64,000 nt of DNA from Corynebacterium appendicis CIP 107643 (GCF_030408415.1 NZ_CP046976.1:1426001-1490000); one strand, 5' to 3'. Counted from the stretch's first letter, positions 16,560 through 28,100 are shown. A program made the numbers and translations. The notes: a model not told the origin generated them from the letters alone.

Positions 16560-19500
16560 CTAGAACGCACCGCCGGTCGGGTTGTAGGTGGCCTTCACGG
16601 TCTGGGTGTCGCCATCTGCCGCATCCGAATCGCTGGACGCTTCTTCTGCCGCGGCTTGCTCTTCGAGCACTTCCTTGGGAGCTTCGGCAGGGTCGGCGCC
16701 CTTGATCATCCACTGGATGGTCTCAAGCTCCTCGGGCTTGACCAGGACCTCGCGCGCCTTGGAGCCTTCGGACGGACCGACGACGCCGCGGGATTCCATG
16801 AGGTCCATGAGGCGGCCGGCCTTGGCGAAGCCGATGCGGAGCTTACGCTGCAGCATCGAGGTGGAGCCGAGCTGGGAGGTGACGACGAGCTCGACCGCCT
16901 CGAGGAGGTCGTCCATGTCCTTGCCGATCTCCTCGTCGATCTCCTTTTTCTCCGCGGCCTTCTCCTCGGTGACGCCTTCGGTGTAGTGTGGCTCGCCCTG
17001 CTCCTTGACTGCGTCGACGACAGCCTGGATCTCCTCGTCGGAGACGAATGCGCCCTGCAGACGCTGCGGCTTGCCGGCACCCTGCGGGATGAACAGCGCG
17101 TCGCCCATGCCGATGAGTTTCTCGGCGCCGCCCTGGTCGAGGATGACGCGAGAGTCGGTCAGCGAGGACGTGGCGAACGCGAGGCGCGACGGCACATTGG
17201 TCTTGATCAGGCCGGTGACAACGTCCACGGACGGACGCTGGGTGGCCAGAACGAGGTGGATGCCGGCGGCACGCGCCTTCTGGGTGATGCGGACGATCGA
17301 GTCCTCAATCTCCTTCGGCGCGGTCATCATGAGATCTGCGAGCTCGTCAACCACGCAGACGATGAGCGGGTACGGGCGCATCTCGCGTTCGGAGCCCGGG
17401 GGTGCGGTGTGTTCGCCGGAGCGGACCTTCTTGTTGAAATCCTTGATGTGGCGCACGCGCGCGGACTTCATGTCCATGTAGCGCTGCTCCATCTCTTCGA
17501 CGAGCCACTGCAGTGCGGCAGCCGCCTTCTTCGGCTGGGTGATAATAGGCGTGATCAGGTGCGGGATCCCCTCGTACGGGGTCAGCTCCACCATCTTCGG
17601 GTCGACCAGGATCAGACGGACTTCTTCGGGCGTTGCGCGCGTCAGAAGAGACACCAGCATGGAGTTCACGAACGCGGACTTACCAGAACCGGTCGAACCA
17701 GCGACGAGAAGGTGAGGCATTTTCTGCACGGAAGCGGAGACGAAATCGCCTTCAATATTTTTGCCCAGGCCGATCAGCATCGGGTCGTGCTCGCTGCGCA
17801 CCTTGGGAGCCTCGAGCACGTCGCGGAGGCGGACCATTTCGCGGTCGGCATTCGGCACCTCGATACCCACGGCGGACTTGCCGGGGATGGGGGTGAGCAG
17901 ACGCACGTTGTCTGTCGCCACAGCGTACGCGAGGTTGGACTGCAGGTTCGTGATCTTCGAGACCTTCACGCCCGGGCCGAGCTCAACCTCGTAACGCGTC
18001 ACTGTCGGGCCGCGGGAGAAGCCCGTCACCGCGGCATCGACCTTGAACTCGTCGAAGACGTCGGTGATCGCCTCGATCATGCGGTCGTTCGTTTCAGTGC
18101 GGGTCTTCGGCGTGTTGCCCGGCAGCAGCAAGCTTGTCGACGGCAGCTTGTAGTCGCTTTCCCCCTCCGGCTCTCGTACGGCCGGAGCAATGGTCGCCTC
18201 CTGATCCTTCTCGGAATTCGGCGTGGATGCCGGGATGGCGGACGCGTCGATTCCCGAACGAGCCGCGATCTGCTTGCGCATCTCCTCGCGGGCCTGGGAG
18301 ACGGCATCGCTGGCGCCGGCGGTACCTGCGGCTGCGGCACCTGAGGCTGCAGCGCCTCCGACCTTTTGAATCGGCGCAGTGTCGGACGGCTTGCTCTTCG
18401 GTTTCGCCTTCGGAGCAGGCTTGCGGCGAGGTGCTTCGGCGGGAGCTGGCGCTGGTGCCGGAGCTTCAGCTGCGGGGGCAGCGGGGATCTGCTCGGTGAA
18501 CTGGTCCTCGCCGGCGAATTCGCTGCTGAAGTCGTGCACCTCGTCTTGCGCATCGGAACGCGAGATCGCGCGGGTCTCGTTTGCTGCAGCGGAGCGGGTT
18601 TTTGGCCGGCGGCGGCGAGGGGCGGGCTCGGCGGGGGCGTCGAAAAGCGTCGGGTCGCCGGCGTCTTCATCGGCGGGGTCGACTGGGTAGTTATCCATCG
18701 GTGTGCGGCGCTTGCGTCCCTGGGCCCGCTCACGCGGGCGGCGCTCGCGCCCCTCGGCGATGTCGTCGAGATCGCCCTCGACGTGGCTGTACATGTCGTC
18801 GTCCTCGGCCTCGTCGTGCGGGTCCGGCGTGTGCGCGTTCAACGCGATTCCGCGCAGGAGACTGCGGATGTAGTCGAAGGATTCGCGCACCGTGATGCCG
18901 GTCGCGAGCAAAGCCGCGTAAACGATGACGAGACCGAGCAGCGGAACAGCGACATACGGCGTGAAACCAGCACTTAGCGGCCCGCCCAGCAGGGCGCCGA
19001 TGGCGCCGCCGGCGACCTTGCGGTCAGCCCAGCTCTCCGGGGTACCCGCGAAAATGTGGATGAGGCCGAGCATGCAGACCGCGATGATCGTCAGGCCGGC
19101 GCCGCTGTGGGCGCGCTCGGAGGCGGAGTTGCCGATGCCGAGCATGATCGCCACGGCGATGCCAACGAGAATGACGGGCAGCACCAAAGCACCGGCACCG
19201 ATAATCCAGTGCACGCCGCTGGCGATCGCGGCACCCACCGGACCGGCGATATCGAGCCAGACGGACGCACCGAGGACTGCTGCCAGCCCGATGAGGATTA
19301 GGCCGAGTGCGTCGGCGCGGCGGCCGCGCTCTGGGACGTCGTATTCGTCATGGGATTCAAAGGAGTCATCCACGTCCTGGTCCTCCTCGGGCGCGTCGTA
19401 GGTGTCGTCGTATGCGTCGGGCTGCGCCGAACGCTTCCTGCGGCGGCGCTTGGGAGCGCCATCCACCTCGCCCTCGGCGGGACGCTTCTGCGAGCCGGTC

Positions 19501-19730
19501 GCCTTGCGGCCGACAGCGCCGAACGCACCTGTCACCTCACGGGCGGCGTTGCCCACCCCGCGCCCGACGGCACCAACGGCAGAACCGACACGCTCATCAG
19601 CGGAGTCGGCGGCGACCATTGTTCCGGATGCGGAATTGCGCGAGTACCCGCCTGTGGTGCGGGTATCGCGGCTCTTCGGCCCGGTTTTGGGGCGACCTTT
19701 CTGGCGGCGCTGGGTACTGGTGACAGACAT
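16560..19730 (-). CDS. ftsK: DNA translocase FtsK
   Basis: A 1056-residue septal DNA pump for chromosome segregation. It has an N-terminal basic and Ala/Gly-rich tail, four membrane segments at about residues 145-300, a long disordered linker rich in Glu, Ala and Pro to about residue 545, and the RecA-like motor with Walker [19 protein letters not shown] and Walker [15 protein letters not shown]. The C-terminal gamma domain ([20 protein letters not shown], then [24 protein letters not shown]) reads polar chromosomal guide sequences. Start: ATG 19730 with TACAGT exactly 7 nt upstream, so leaderless; the 16 bp TACAGTGGTGGCCATG recur unchanged at rimP. Confidence 0.96.
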   Translation of the reverse strand: MSVTSTQRRQKGRPKTGPKSRDTRTTGGYSRNSASGTMVAADSADERVGSAVGAVGRGVGNAAREVTGAFGAVGRKATGSQKRPAEGEVDGAPKRRRRKRSAQPDAYDDTYDAPEEDQDVDDSFESHDEYDVPERGRRADALGLILIGLAAVLGASVWLDIAGPVGAAIASGVHWIIGAGALVLPVILVGIAVAIMLGIGNSASERAHSGAGLTIIAVCMLGLIHIFAGTPESWADRKVAGGAIGALLGGPLSAGFTPYVAVPLLGLVIVYAALLATGITVRESFDYIRSLLRGIALNAHTPDPHDEAEDDDMYSHVEGDLDDIAEGRERRPRERAQGRKRRTPMDNYPVDPADEDAGDPTLFDAPAEPAPRRRRPKTRSAAANETRAISRSDAQDEVHDFSSEFAGEDQFTEQIPAAPAAEAPAPAPAPAEAPRRKPAPKAKPKSKPSDTAPIQKVGGAAASGAAAAGTAGASDAVSQAREEMRKQIAARSGIDASAIPASTPNSEKDQEATIAPAVREPEGESDYKLPSTSLLLPGNTPKTRTETNDRMIEAITDVFDEFKVDAAVTGFSRGPTVTRYEVELGPGVKVSKITNLQSNLAYAVATDNVRLLTPIPGKSAVGIEVPNADREMVRLRDVLEAPKVRSEHDPMLIGLGKNIEGDFVSASVQKMPHLLVAGSTGSGKSAFVNSMLVSLLTRATPEEVRLILVDPKMVELTPYEGIPHLITPIITQPKKAAAALQWLVEEMEQRYMDMKSARVRHIKDFNKKVRSGEHTAPPGSEREMRPYPLIVCVVDELADLMMTAPKEIEDSIVRITQKARAAGIHLVLATQRPSVDVVTGLIKTNVPSRLAFATSSLTDSRVILDQGGAEKLIGMGDALFIPQGAGKPQRLQGAFVSDEEIQAVVDAVKEQGEPHYTEGVTEEKAAEKKEIDEEIGKDMDDLLEAVELVVTSQLGSTSMLQRKLRIGFAKAGRLMDLMESRGVVGPSEGSKAREVLVKPEELETIQWMIKGADPAEAPKEVLEEQAAAEEASSDSDAADGDTQTVKATYNPTGGAF

Positions 19731-19802
19731 GGCCACCACTGTAATGCCCAGTCACACCTTAAGTCACATGCGCCACACCGGGTAGCAGACTTTTCATCGA
19801 GT

Positions 19803-20429
19803 CTAGATTTGACGCTTGACTTTCTGGATATCCTGCTCGTCGCCGTCGATCGTGACCTCGACTGCCTCGCGGCCGCTGACCCACAGCAGCAGCTCGCCCG
19901 GCTCGCCGGAAACGCGCACCACGCGGTCGCCGTGCTCGACGACGCCGCGTCCTCCGCCGAGCGTCAGCGGCGGGTGGTTCGGCGGAGTCAGCACGACCGG
20001 AATATCGGAGCTTTTGAGCGCTAACATGCCCATCAGCTTCGCCGCCTTCATAAGGTCGTTTTCGACCACGCGGGAGAATTCGCGCGCAGCGGCCTCTCCC
20101 CCACCCCGGCGGACATCCTCGTGGTGGATGAAGTGCTCCGATGTGTTCATCGCTTTATCCAGCGGCTTCATGAACAGCGGCGGGCCCGCCGCCCACTCCT
20201 GGACGACTTCGGTGTACGGCCGCTGCTTCACCGTGGCCTGTGCTTCCTTGGTGGAGCTCGATAGCGCCGACAGGAAGTACCCTCCTGCCAGGTACGGCTT
20301 GCGCTCACGGAGATACAGGTGGGCGGCCAGGTCCGCAGTAGTCCATCCTGCGCACAACGTGGGCGCATCAGGTCCCTTCTCTACCAACAACTGGGCCAGC
20401 TTTTCGCGCTCTTTTTGCTGAAACGACAT
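19803..20429 (-). CDS. TIGR03085 family metal-binding protein
   Basis: A 208-residue protein of the mycothiol-dependent maleylpyruvate-isomerase/DinB-like superfamily. The N-terminal four-helix part contains TLCAGWTTADLAAHLYLRE, with the first metal-ligand His, and NTSEHFIHHEDVRRG, with the other His residues. The C-terminal half (VVLTPPNHPPLTLGGGRG, GEPGELLLWVSGR) is the SCP2-like domain. The partner reaction is unknown; many relatives act with mycothiol, which this organism should make because it has mtr. TAGGCT lies 7 nt before the ATG, suggesting a leaderless mRNA. Confidence 0.85.
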   Translation of the reverse strand: MSFQQKEREKLAQLLVEKGPDAPTLCAGWTTADLAAHLYLRERKPYLAGGYFLSALSSSTKEAQATVKQRPYTEVVQEWAAGPPLFMKPLDKAMNTSEHFIHHEDVRRGGGEAAAREFSRVVENDLMKAAKLMGMLALKSSDIPVVLTPPNHPPLTLGGGRGVVEHGDRVVRVSGEPGELLLWVSGREAVEVTIDGDEQDIQKVKRQI

Positions 20430-20507
20430 AGGCCCCAGCCTAGCGTGGCTGGGGCCATTGATCCGGGAACATGAGTCAGCCCCCGGAAGGTATCGCGCCT
20501 GCGCGAA

Positions 20508-22646
20508 TTACAGGGATTCGCGGGACGACTCGACGTCCTCGTTGCTGAGCGGTGCGGTGTCGTCGGCGTTCATCGGTACGACCGTCGGCAGGATCACCGG
20601 CTCGCGCTTGTATTTCTGTTCGATCGTGCGGGACACGCGGCGGCGGAGCTGCTGCACCATGCGGTACGGATCGTTCTCGCCTTCGGCGGCGAGATCCATC
20701 ATGGTGTTCTCCACCAGCTCGACAAGATCGGGCAGGACGCCGCGGTCGTCGTCGACAAGACCGGTGGTAGACACGACCGGACGCTCGATGAGGCGGCTGG
20801 TGCGGTCATCGATCACGCAGGTGATCGAGATGACGCCGCCGGCAGCGAGGTTCGTGCGGTCGGTCAGGACATCCGGGTCGACATCGCCCATCGTGGTGCC
20901 GTCGACGTACAGGTTGCCCACCTGGTACTGGCCGGCGACTTTGAGCTTGCCGTCGACCATGTCCACAACAACACCGTTCTGAGCCAGGACGGTGTTCTCC
21001 GGCTTCACGCCGGTCGCGATGGCCAGCTCCTTGTTGGCGCGCAGGTGGCGCCACTCGCCGTGCACCGGCATGGCGTTGCGCGGTCGGGCCATGTTGTAGA
21101 GGAACAGCAGCTCGCCAGCGTAACCGTGGCCGGATGCGTGGACGTGGGCGTCGTCGCTGGTGATCACGTTCGCACCGATCTGGGCGAGGTTGTTGATCAC
21201 GGCGAAGACCGCTTCCTCGTTGCCCGGGATGAGCGAGGAGGACAGGATGATCGTGTCGCCGTCGCGGACGGTGATCTGGCGGTGCTCGCGGCGGGACATG
21301 CGCGACAGAGCAGCCATCGGCTCACCCTGCGTACCGGTCGTGATCAGCATGACGCGGTGCGGAGCCATCTTCGCGGCTTCCTCGATCGGGACGATCGTGC
21401 CCTTCGGAGCCTTCAGCAAATTCATCTTCTCGGCGATCTCCATGTTCCGGATCATGGAGCGGCCATTGAAGGCGACCTTGCGGCCCGAAGCGACGGCGGC
21501 GTTGACCGCCATCTGCACACGCGAAACGTTCGAGGCGAAGGACGCCAGAACGACGCGCTGCTTCGCAGCCTGAACGAGACGGATTAGCGTTTCCTCAATG
21601 CCGGCCTCCGAGGCGGAGATGCCCGGGATGGTGGCGTTAGTGGAATCGCACAGGAACAGGTCGATGCCCTCATCGCCGTAGCGTGCCAAGGCCGGCAGGT
21701 CCGTCGGCTTGTTGTCGTACGGGGTCATGTCGACCTTGACATCGCCGGTCATGCAGACGGTGCCAGCGCCGGTCTTGATGACCACGCCGAGGCAGTCCGG
21801 AATGGAGTGGCCGACGTGGAAGAAACGCAGGTTGAACGGGCCGACAGTCACCTCGGACTTCGGGTTCACCTCGTTCAGCTTCGGACGCTGGCGGTGCTCC
21901 TTCGTCTTCGCGGCGATCAACGCGTTGGTGAACTTCGCCGAGTAGATCGGGATATCCGGGCGCAGCTTGAGCAGCCACGGGATCGCGCCGATGTGGTCCT
22001 CGTGGCCGTGCGTGACAACGAGGGCCTCAACTTTGTCCAGCTTGTTCTCGATCGGACCGAAGTCGGGCAGGATCAGGTCCACGCCCGGCTCGTCAGACGA
22101 CGGGAAGAGCACGCCGCAGTCCACGATGAGCAAGCGGCCGTTGTACTCGAAGACAGTCATGTTGCGGCCGATCTCGGAGATGCCGCCGAGCGCGTAGATG
22201 CGCAGTCCGTTCTGCGGCGGCTTCTGCGGCGCCGGCAGACGCTTAGTCAGATCGGCACCCTGCATGCCCTTGACCGGGTTACGGCGGTTGTCGCTGCCGC
22301 GTCCGCCACGGCCGCGTCCACGTCCACGGCCACGACTGCGGCCATTACCGTTACCGTTGCCGCCGCCGTTGTTTCCGCTGTTTCCGCGTCCGCCACGGCT
22401 TCCACCGTTGCCGCCGCCGCGGTTGTCGTTGCCGCGGCCGCCGTTACCGTTGCCGTGGTCGTTGTTGTTCTTCCCGTCGTTGTCGCGGTTGCCGCCGCCG
22501 TTTCCGTTTCCATTGCCGGAACCGTTCTTGCCCCCGTTGTCGCCGGGTTGCGTGTCCGCTGCTTGGAAGACCGGTTGCTGGTCTCCTGCCTCGGGCGGGC
22601 CCGCCTTGCGGGTCACCTTGCGGGAGCGATTGCGGGGTTCGTTCAT
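20508..22646 (-). CDS. rnj: Ribonuclease J
   Basis: A 712-residue metallo-beta-lactamase/beta-CASP ribonuclease with 5'-exo and endonuclease activity in mRNA decay and rRNA maturation. The metal site VVTHGHEDHIGAIPWL (H-x-H-x-D-H) is intact, followed by FHVGHSIPDC, VCMTGDVKVD and, in beta-CASP, SDDAHVHASGHGYAGE. The unusual part is a Gly/Asn/Arg/Asp low-complexity leader at residues about 30-125, with RG-type repeats toward its end, likely an RNA-binding or condensate-forming tail. The ATG is 2 bp after the dapA stop, the usual dapA-rnj coupling in actinobacteria. Confidence 0.96.
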   Translation of the reverse strand: MNEPRNRSRKVTRKAGPPEAGDQQPVFQAADTQPGDNGGKNGSGNGNGNGGGNRDNDGKNNNDHGNGNGGRGNDNRGGGNGGSRGGRGNSGNNGGGNGNGNGRSRGRGRGRGRGGRGSDNRRNPVKGMQGADLTKRLPAPQKPPQNGLRIYALGGISEIGRNMTVFEYNGRLLIVDCGVLFPSSDEPGVDLILPDFGPIENKLDKVEALVVTHGHEDHIGAIPWLLKLRPDIPIYSAKFTNALIAAKTKEHRQRPKLNEVNPKSEVTVGPFNLRFFHVGHSIPDCLGVVIKTGAGTVCMTGDVKVDMTPYDNKPTDLPALARYGDEGIDLFLCDSTNATIPGISASEAGIEETLIRLVQAAKQRVVLASFASNVSRVQMAVNAAVASGRKVAFNGRSMIRNMEIAEKMNLLKAPKGTIVPIEEAAKMAPHRVMLITTGTQGEPMAALSRMSRREHRQITVRDGDTIILSSSLIPGNEEAVFAVINNLAQIGANVITSDDAHVHASGHGYAGELLFLYNMARPRNAMPVHGEWRHLRANKELAIATGVKPENTVLAQNGVVVDMVDGKLKVAGQYQVGNLYVDGTTMGDVDPDVLTDRTNLAAGGVISITCVIDDRTSRLIERPVVSTTGLVDDDRGVLPDLVELVENTMMDLAAEGENDPYRMVQQLRRRVSRTIEQKYKREPVILPTVVPMNADDTAPLSNEDVESSRESL

Positions 22647-22648
22647 AC

Positions 22649-23557
22649 TTATAGGACTCCAGCCTTTTCCATGTCGCGGCGCAGAGCCTCCAGCTGCTTG
22701 TCATCTACGGCGACGACGGGCAGGCGGGGGTCTCCGACCTCGATGCCCTGCAGGCGCAGGGCCGCTTTTGCAAATGTCACTCCACCGAGCGCCGCTTGCT
22801 GTCCAGCGAGCACGCTCATGGTGGTGGCGTTGATTTCCCGCGCGCGGGCGAGGTCGCCTTCCTCGAAGCTTGTCACCATTTCTCTCATCAAACCTGGGGC
22901 TGCGTGGCCGATCACGGAGATGACTCCGGTCGCGCCGACGGAGAACCACGGCAGGTTGAGAACGTCGTCGCCAGAGTACCAGGCAAGGTCCGTGTCATTG
23001 ATAATCGAGGTCGCCTCGAGCACGTCGCCCTTCGCGTCCTTGACCGCCTTGACAGTCGGCAGCTCGGCAAGCGCGCGGATCGTGGAACCCGCGATCGGGA
23101 TGCCGGAGCGGCCCGGAATGTCGTAGAGACAGATCGGCAGCTCGGTCGCCTCTGCCACAGCCGTGAAGTGCTTGAGCAGGCCCGCCTGAGACGGCTTAGA
23201 GTAGTACGGCGTGACCACGAGCAGCGAGTCGGCGCCGGCATCGCGGGAGGCCTCGGCCAGCGCGATGGTGGAACGCGTGTCGTTTGTGCCGGCGCCGGCC
23301 ATGATCTTGACGCGGTCGCCGAGCTCTTCGCGGACGGCTGTGATCAGCGCGATCTTCTCGTCCGGAGACGTCGTCGGGGACTCGCCGGTGGTGCCGCCGA
23401 GGATGAGAGAGTCGACTCCGTTGTCGACCAGGTGGGCAGCCAACTTTCGCCCGGCCTTGAGGTCGAGTTCGCCGTGTCGGTCGAACGGGGTGACCATTGC
23501 GACACCGACAGTGCCGAATTCTTCTGCACCGGTTTGTGCTTTCGTTGAAATGCCCAT
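22649..23557 (-). CDS. dapA: 4-hydroxy-tetrahydrodipicolinate synthase
   Basis: First enzyme of the lysine/DAP branch: condenses pyruvate with aspartate semialdehyde. The 302-residue TIM barrel has GGTTGESPT (pyruvate carboxylate site), [11 protein letters not shown] (catalytic Tyr) and [11 protein letters not shown] (Schiff-base Lys). ATG 23557 has TACCCT 8 nt upstream, pointing to a leaderless transcript. thyX ends 93 bp upstream; dapB-thyX-dapA-rnj all run in the same direction. Confidence 0.97.
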   Translation of the reverse strand: MGISTKAQTGAEEFGTVGVAMVTPFDRHGELDLKAGRKLAAHLVDNGVDSLILGGTTGESPTTSPDEKIALITAVREELGDRVKIMAGAGTNDTRSTIALAEASRDAGADSLLVVTPYYSKPSQAGLLKHFTAVAEATELPICLYDIPGRSGIPIAGSTIRALAELPTVKAVKDAKGDVLEATSIINDTDLAWYSGDDVLNLPWFSVGATGVISVIGHAAPGLMREMVTSFEEGDLARAREINATTMSVLAGQQAALGGVTFAKAALRLQGIEVGDPRLPVVAVDDKQLEALRRDMEKAGVL

Positions 23558-23650
23558 GGCTATCTAGGGTACATTCTCTTCCCCGCGAATCTGTGTATCC
23601 CTATCGGGCAGTTTGGCGGGCAGTGGTCTTTACAGGCCTAAACAGTCGTC

Positions 23651-24403
23651 CTAACCGGCGTAGGGGCTCGTGGCCATAACGGAGCCGTCGGCAAGCGTGC
23701 TGATGAGGAAGTCGTCGAAAAGCGCCGGTGCCTGCTTTTTGAGAGTTTCCAGGCAGGCGACGGCTAGTTCGCGGATTTCGGTGTCGGCGTGCTCGCTGGC
23801 GCGCGCCGCGATGAACTCGCGCCACGCGCGGTAGTTGCCGGTCACCACGAAGCGCGTCTCGGTGGCGTTGGGCAAGACCGCACGCGCTGCTTGGCGCGCC
23901 TTCTTCTTGCGCAGCAGCGCGTTGGGCTCGGCGGCGAGGTTGCTTTCTAGCGCCTGGAGGAGCTCCTCGTAGACGAAGCGCTGCTCGTCGACCGCCGAGA
24001 GGAACATCTGCGATAAATCTTCGTCTTCCGCGATCGAGTCGGGCACGACAACGTCGGACTCCCCCGCCGGGACGAAGCGCTGGGAGAGCTGCGAGAACGA
24101 CAGGTGGCGGTGCCGCAACAGCTCGTTGCCCGCGGCCCGCGACAATCCGCGCACGTACAGCGTGGCCGTGGCATGCTCGAGCAGCGCGTCGTGGCCGACT
24201 TCGAGAATGTGCCGCAGGTACGTCTCGTTCCTCGCTGTATGCGGGTTCGGTTTGTCGAAGGTCTCGTAGCAGGCGCGTCCCGCGAATTCGACCAGCGCTT
24301 CCGCGTCCGTTGCTGCGGGGTCCTGCTCCCAGTCGACGTCGGCGGGCGCCGCGAACGATGTTGCCGCGACGAGTTGGACGTCCAGCTTCTTGCTCTGCGT
24401 CAT
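23651..24403 (-). CDS. thyX: Flavin-dependent thymidylate synthase
   Basis: FAD-dependent methylation of dUMP to dTMP. The 250-residue protein has the ThyX signature [13 protein letters not shown] (R-H-R-x7-S) at about residues 96-108, and the C-terminal substrate region [27 protein letters not shown]. Its ATG follows the dapB stop directly (TAAATG), so the two are coupled, as in other corynebacteria where thyX sits between dapB and dapA. Confidence 0.97.
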   Translation of the reverse strand: MTQSKKLDVQLVAATSFAAPADVDWEQDPAATDAEALVEFAGRACYETFDKPNPHTARNETYLRHILEVGHDALLEHATATLYVRGLSRAAGNELLRHRHLSFSQLSQRFVPAGESDVVVPDSIAEDEDLSQMFLSAVDEQRFVYEELLQALESNLAAEPNALLRKKKARQAARAVLPNATETRFVVTGNYRAWREFIAARASEHADTEIRELAVACLETLKKQAPALFDDFLISTLADGSVMATSPYAG

Positions 24404-25330
<927 letters not shown>

Positions 25331-25344
25331 CTAGAATGGAACAT

Positions 25345-25986
25345 ATGAAACTCAAGTCACTCCAGTCGACAGCAGTCATCCTCGCATCGGGACTCGTACT
25401 GGCCAGTTGTTCGGGCGAGAACGTGTCTGAGCCGGCCCTGAGCGCACAGACACCCAACGCGACGACGACGGAGGCTGAGGAGCAGACAGAAACCACCACG
25501 TCCGAGGCCGACAGCCAGACCCGTCAGGCCGCGATGGATTCTGCTGCCGCCGCCGACGGGTTCAGCACAGAGCCGACCGAGAAATTCGGCGACGGCTACG
25601 GCGAGCTGCGCACCACCGATATCCGCGTCGGTTCCCACGACGGCTTCGACCGGCTCGTCATCGAATTCGAGGGCACCGGAGAACCGCGCTACCACATCGG
25701 TTACACCGACGACCCCCGCCAGGATGGCTCCGGCTTTCCCATCGACGTCCCCGGCGCCGCGAACCTGGAGATGATTGTCCACGGAACTGCCCCGGATATG
25801 TCGCTGGACGCGGAGTACGAGCCGAACACTAACCTCGGCCTTGCCAGCGGAAATATCGTCGATGTGTACAACGGCGGCGCCTTCGAAGCGACCTCCCAGT
25901 ACGCCGTGGGTTTAAATAGCGAGCGCCCGTACAAGGTCGAGATCCTGCACGAGCCGACGCGTCTTGTCGTCGACTTCCGGAACTAA
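25345..25986 (+). CDS. Lipoprotein with AMIN-like domain
   Basis: A 213-residue secreted lipoprotein. The signal MKLKSLQSTAVILASGLVLASC ends in the lipobox L-A-S-C; a Thr/Glu/Ala-rich linker follows to about residue 60. The mature domain, TTDIRVGSHDGFDRLVIEFEGTGEPRYHIGYTD to LEILHEPTRLVVDFRN, has the D-R-V/L-x-F and L-V-V-D-F strands of AMIN-like beta domains found in mycobacterial and corynebacterial lipoproteins. TAGAAT lies 7 nt before ATG 25345, so it is probably leaderless. Divergent from dapB with 179 bp between. Confidence 0.85.
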   Translation: MKLKSLQSTAVILASGLVLASCSGENVSEPALSAQTPNATTTEAEEQTETTTSEADSQTRQAAMDSAAAADGFSTEPTEKFGDGYGELRTTDIRVGSHDGFDRLVIEFEGTGEPRYHIGYTDDPRQDGSGFPIDVPGAANLEMIVHGTAPDMSLDAEYEPNTNLGLASGNIVDVYNGGAFEATSQYAVGLNSERPYKVEILHEPTRLVVDFRN

Positions 25987-25998
25987 GTCCGGAACGCG

Positions 25999-26328
25999 CT
26001 ACGCCTGGTGCGATTCCGACAAAATGACCAAGGTGACCGTCGCGTCTTCACGGGCTACCAGCTCGTGAACGATTCCCGCACCGAGGTGAACAGCGCTCCC
26101 CGGCTCCACAACCTGCGTTTCCCCCTCGGCGGAAAACTCCACCCGCCCAGTCTGGCCGATGACCAAGATCGGCCAGGCTGCTTTGTGGTCCGGCATGACA
26201 TCGCCTGCTGCAAAAGACAGGCGCACAACAGTGGCGCCCTCGTGCTTGCCCAACACCTTTAATTGGGGCCGGTCACGCTGCTGGTTATCCGCCGATTTGG
26301 CCGCCTGTAAACCTTCGATGATCTGCAC
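25999..26328 (-). CDS. Small cupin-domain protein
   Basis: A 109-residue single-cupin protein: VVRLSFAAGDVMPDHKAAWPILVIGQTGRVEF is cupin motif 1 with one His retained, and VEPGSAVHLGAGIVHELVAREDATVTLVIL is motif 2 with a His. Some metal ligands of the classic motif are replaced (DHKAAWP), so metal binding is doubtful. GTG 26328 has AAAAGG upstream. Convergent with the lipoprotein gene. Function unknown. Confidence 0.85.
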   Translation of the reverse strand: MQIIEGLQAAKSADNQQRDRPQLKVLGKHEGATVVRLSFAAGDVMPDHKAAWPILVIGQTGRVEFSAEGETQVVEPGSAVHLGAGIVHELVAREDATVTLVILSESHQA

Positions 26329-26419
26329 TGGTCACGCCTTTTCAGTCTGACTTCTAAAATGGGTCACGTACTTTCCAGCACGTAGGTTCAGCCTATAGTC
26401 CAACGATCGGTTTTCTATC

Positions 26420-26827
26420 ATGACTTCTCCACGCACAGCCTCAACTCGACGCGGCAATGTAACAGCGTGGGTCGTCGTGGCTTTATTGGTGATCGCTTCA
26501 GTGGCGGGAGCTCTCGTGTCGCACGCACGCGCCGGAGACGCGAGGGATTTGTCCGGCCCGGTGATCCAGGAGGTCACCATTGAAGGAATGAGCTTTACTC
26601 CCGCCCGCATCGAAGTGGACGGCTCGACGCCGGTTGTCCTGAAGATCACGAACAACGACGACCGCCGCCACGACCTGAAGATCGGCGCGGAGCACTCCGG
26701 CGGGATTCCGCCGGGGCGGACGATCGTGCACGACTTCGGCACCTTCACCGAGGACACCCAGGGGTGGTGCACCTTGGCGGGGCACAAATCGCAGGGAATG
26801 GTCTACGACGTCGCGGTGACGGGCTAG
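26420..26827 (+). CDS. Membrane-anchored cupredoxin-like copper protein
   Basis: A 135-residue protein with one N-terminal membrane anchor (VTAWVVVALLVIASVAGALV) and a plastocyanin-like domain. All four type-1 copper ligands are visible: His in NDDRRHDL, Cys in GWCTLAG, the His of AGHKSQ and Met of GMVYDV. TATAGT at 26394-26399 gives a plausible promoter 20 bp before the ATG. The domain resembles the cupredoxin modules fused to membrane domains in actinobacterial copper oxidases and nitrite reductases; here it stands alone, next to and convergent with a membrane gene of that kind. Electron transfer outside the membrane is the likely role. Confidence 0.8.
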   Translation: MTSPRTASTRRGNVTAWVVVALLVIASVAGALVSHARAGDARDLSGPVIQEVTIEGMSFTPARIEVDGSTPVVLKITNNDDRRHDLKIGAEHSGGIPPGRTIVHDFGTFTEDTQGWCTLAGHKSQGMVYDVAVTG

Positions 26828-26833
26828 ACTCCC

Positions 26834-28045
26834 CTATTTCCGCGCCGCGGCTTTCTCCATGATCACCGCGCGCTGGGCGCGCACGCCACGCACCATCAGC
26901 GGGATGAAGGCGACGAGGCACGCGCACGCAATGATGCTGCACACGATGCGCGCGATCGACGACGGCGCGAAAAGCCAGCCGAGCAGAGCGGCGTTGAACA
27001 CGGCCACGCGCACAACGCCCGCGCGGTTCAGCTCCGCCAGACCGGCCCGCGTCGCCGCAGGACCGCCGCCGATCGTCGTGGGCATGAGGTAGCTCATCGT
27101 CCCGATCAAAAGCTGCGCGGCGAACCCCGCGATGAGGGGAAGGGTGGGAGGGATAAGGGCGTCGAGGGAAGCGTCGATAAGCAATGCGGACGTGCCGAAA
27201 GCCGTGAGCGCGGCGACAAGCCATGCGACGGCGAGCAGCACGGACAAGCTCGGGTACGTGACGCGTTCGCGCCACGAGGTGGCCAGCACTCCCGCGAACC
27301 ACGTTTGGAGCGCCCACGCCCATGCCGCTGCGTAGACGAGCACGCCGAGGCCGAGCGCGCGCCCGCTGCCGCACAGCGCACCTGTGGATGCGAAGACGAG
27401 GCCTGCCCCCATGAGCGCCAGCACGGTGCGCGGCCGAGCCAGCATCGCCCTCATCCGCCACATTGCGGGAAGCAAAATGACCAGGGACGCCATCGCGGCG
27501 AACCCGACGAAACCGCCGATATTCAGCAGCATGTGGGCGAGCAACACCCTTTGCTGCCACCCGCCGCGCAGATCCAGCGCGAGAGCGGCGCCGAAACACC
27601 CGCCGACAACGAGGCACGCCGCCGACGCCACGTACCCCCACGCGACAGGCCGGAACCGCTTTTCAGGAGCAGAGGCAATTTGCTTGCCGACGCTCACAGC
27701 GTGCCACCCCAGCGCCCCCACCACCAGCGCGGCGCCGCACCAGGTGATGCCCCAGTGCCATTCGATTCCGCTCAGCACCTGGCCAATGAGAACGCCGACC
27801 ACTCCGGCGTTGAGGATCCGCGACCGCAACAACTGGGCTGGCCGGGCTGAGTCCGGCAGCTTGTGCTGTAGAAAGCGCTCGGTGAGGTTCTGCGACCACA
27901 CGACGATGGAATTCGTCAGAACACCGAGCGTGAAGATGTGGATCAACAGCCAGCGCGGCTCGGGCACGAATGTGTGGACGAGTCCGACAATGACGAAAAC
28001 GCCCATCCACACCGTCACGGGGCGCGACACCTTGCGGTGCCACAC
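26834..28045 (-). CDS. Polytopic membrane protein resembling the membrane part of actinobacterial copper oxidases
   Basis: About 403 residues with 10-12 membrane segments. RWLLIHIFTLGVLTNSIVVWSQNLTERFL recalls the membrane N terminus of large actinobacterial multicopper-oxidase/nitrite-reductase-like proteins, but no cupredoxin domain follows here; instead a separate cupredoxin gene lies convergent, 6 bp away. Intramembrane His residues (LIHIF, GWHAVSVG, LLAHMLLNIGG) could bind haem or metal. The start is uncertain; GTG 28045, after the pnp stop, is chosen because the frame upstream overlaps pnp. An 11-mer copy encodes LIDA (27172-27182). Function unproven. Confidence 0.65.
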   Translation of the reverse strand: MWHRKVSRPVTVWMGVFVIVGLVHTFVPEPRWLLIHIFTLGVLTNSIVVWSQNLTERFLQHKLPDSARPAQLLRSRILNAGVVGVLIGQVLSGIEWHWGITWCGAALVVGALGWHAVSVGKQIASAPEKRFRPVAWGYVASAACLVVGGCFGAALALDLRGGWQQRVLLAHMLLNIGGFVGFAAMASLVILLPAMWRMRAMLARPRTVLALMGAGLVFASTGALCGSGRALGLGVLVYAAAWAWALQTWFAGVLATSWRERVTYPSLSVLLAVAWLVAALTAFGTSALLIDASLDALIPPTLPLIAGFAAQLLIGTMSYLMPTTIGGGPAATRAGLAELNRAGVVRVAVFNAALLGWLFAPSSIARIVCSIIACACLVAFIPLMVRGVRAQRAVIMEKAAARK

Positions 28046-28100
28046 CCGCGGGTCCCAGCGGGACGACGGTGAAGTGGGCGTTGCCGTAGAGGAAGAGCGC

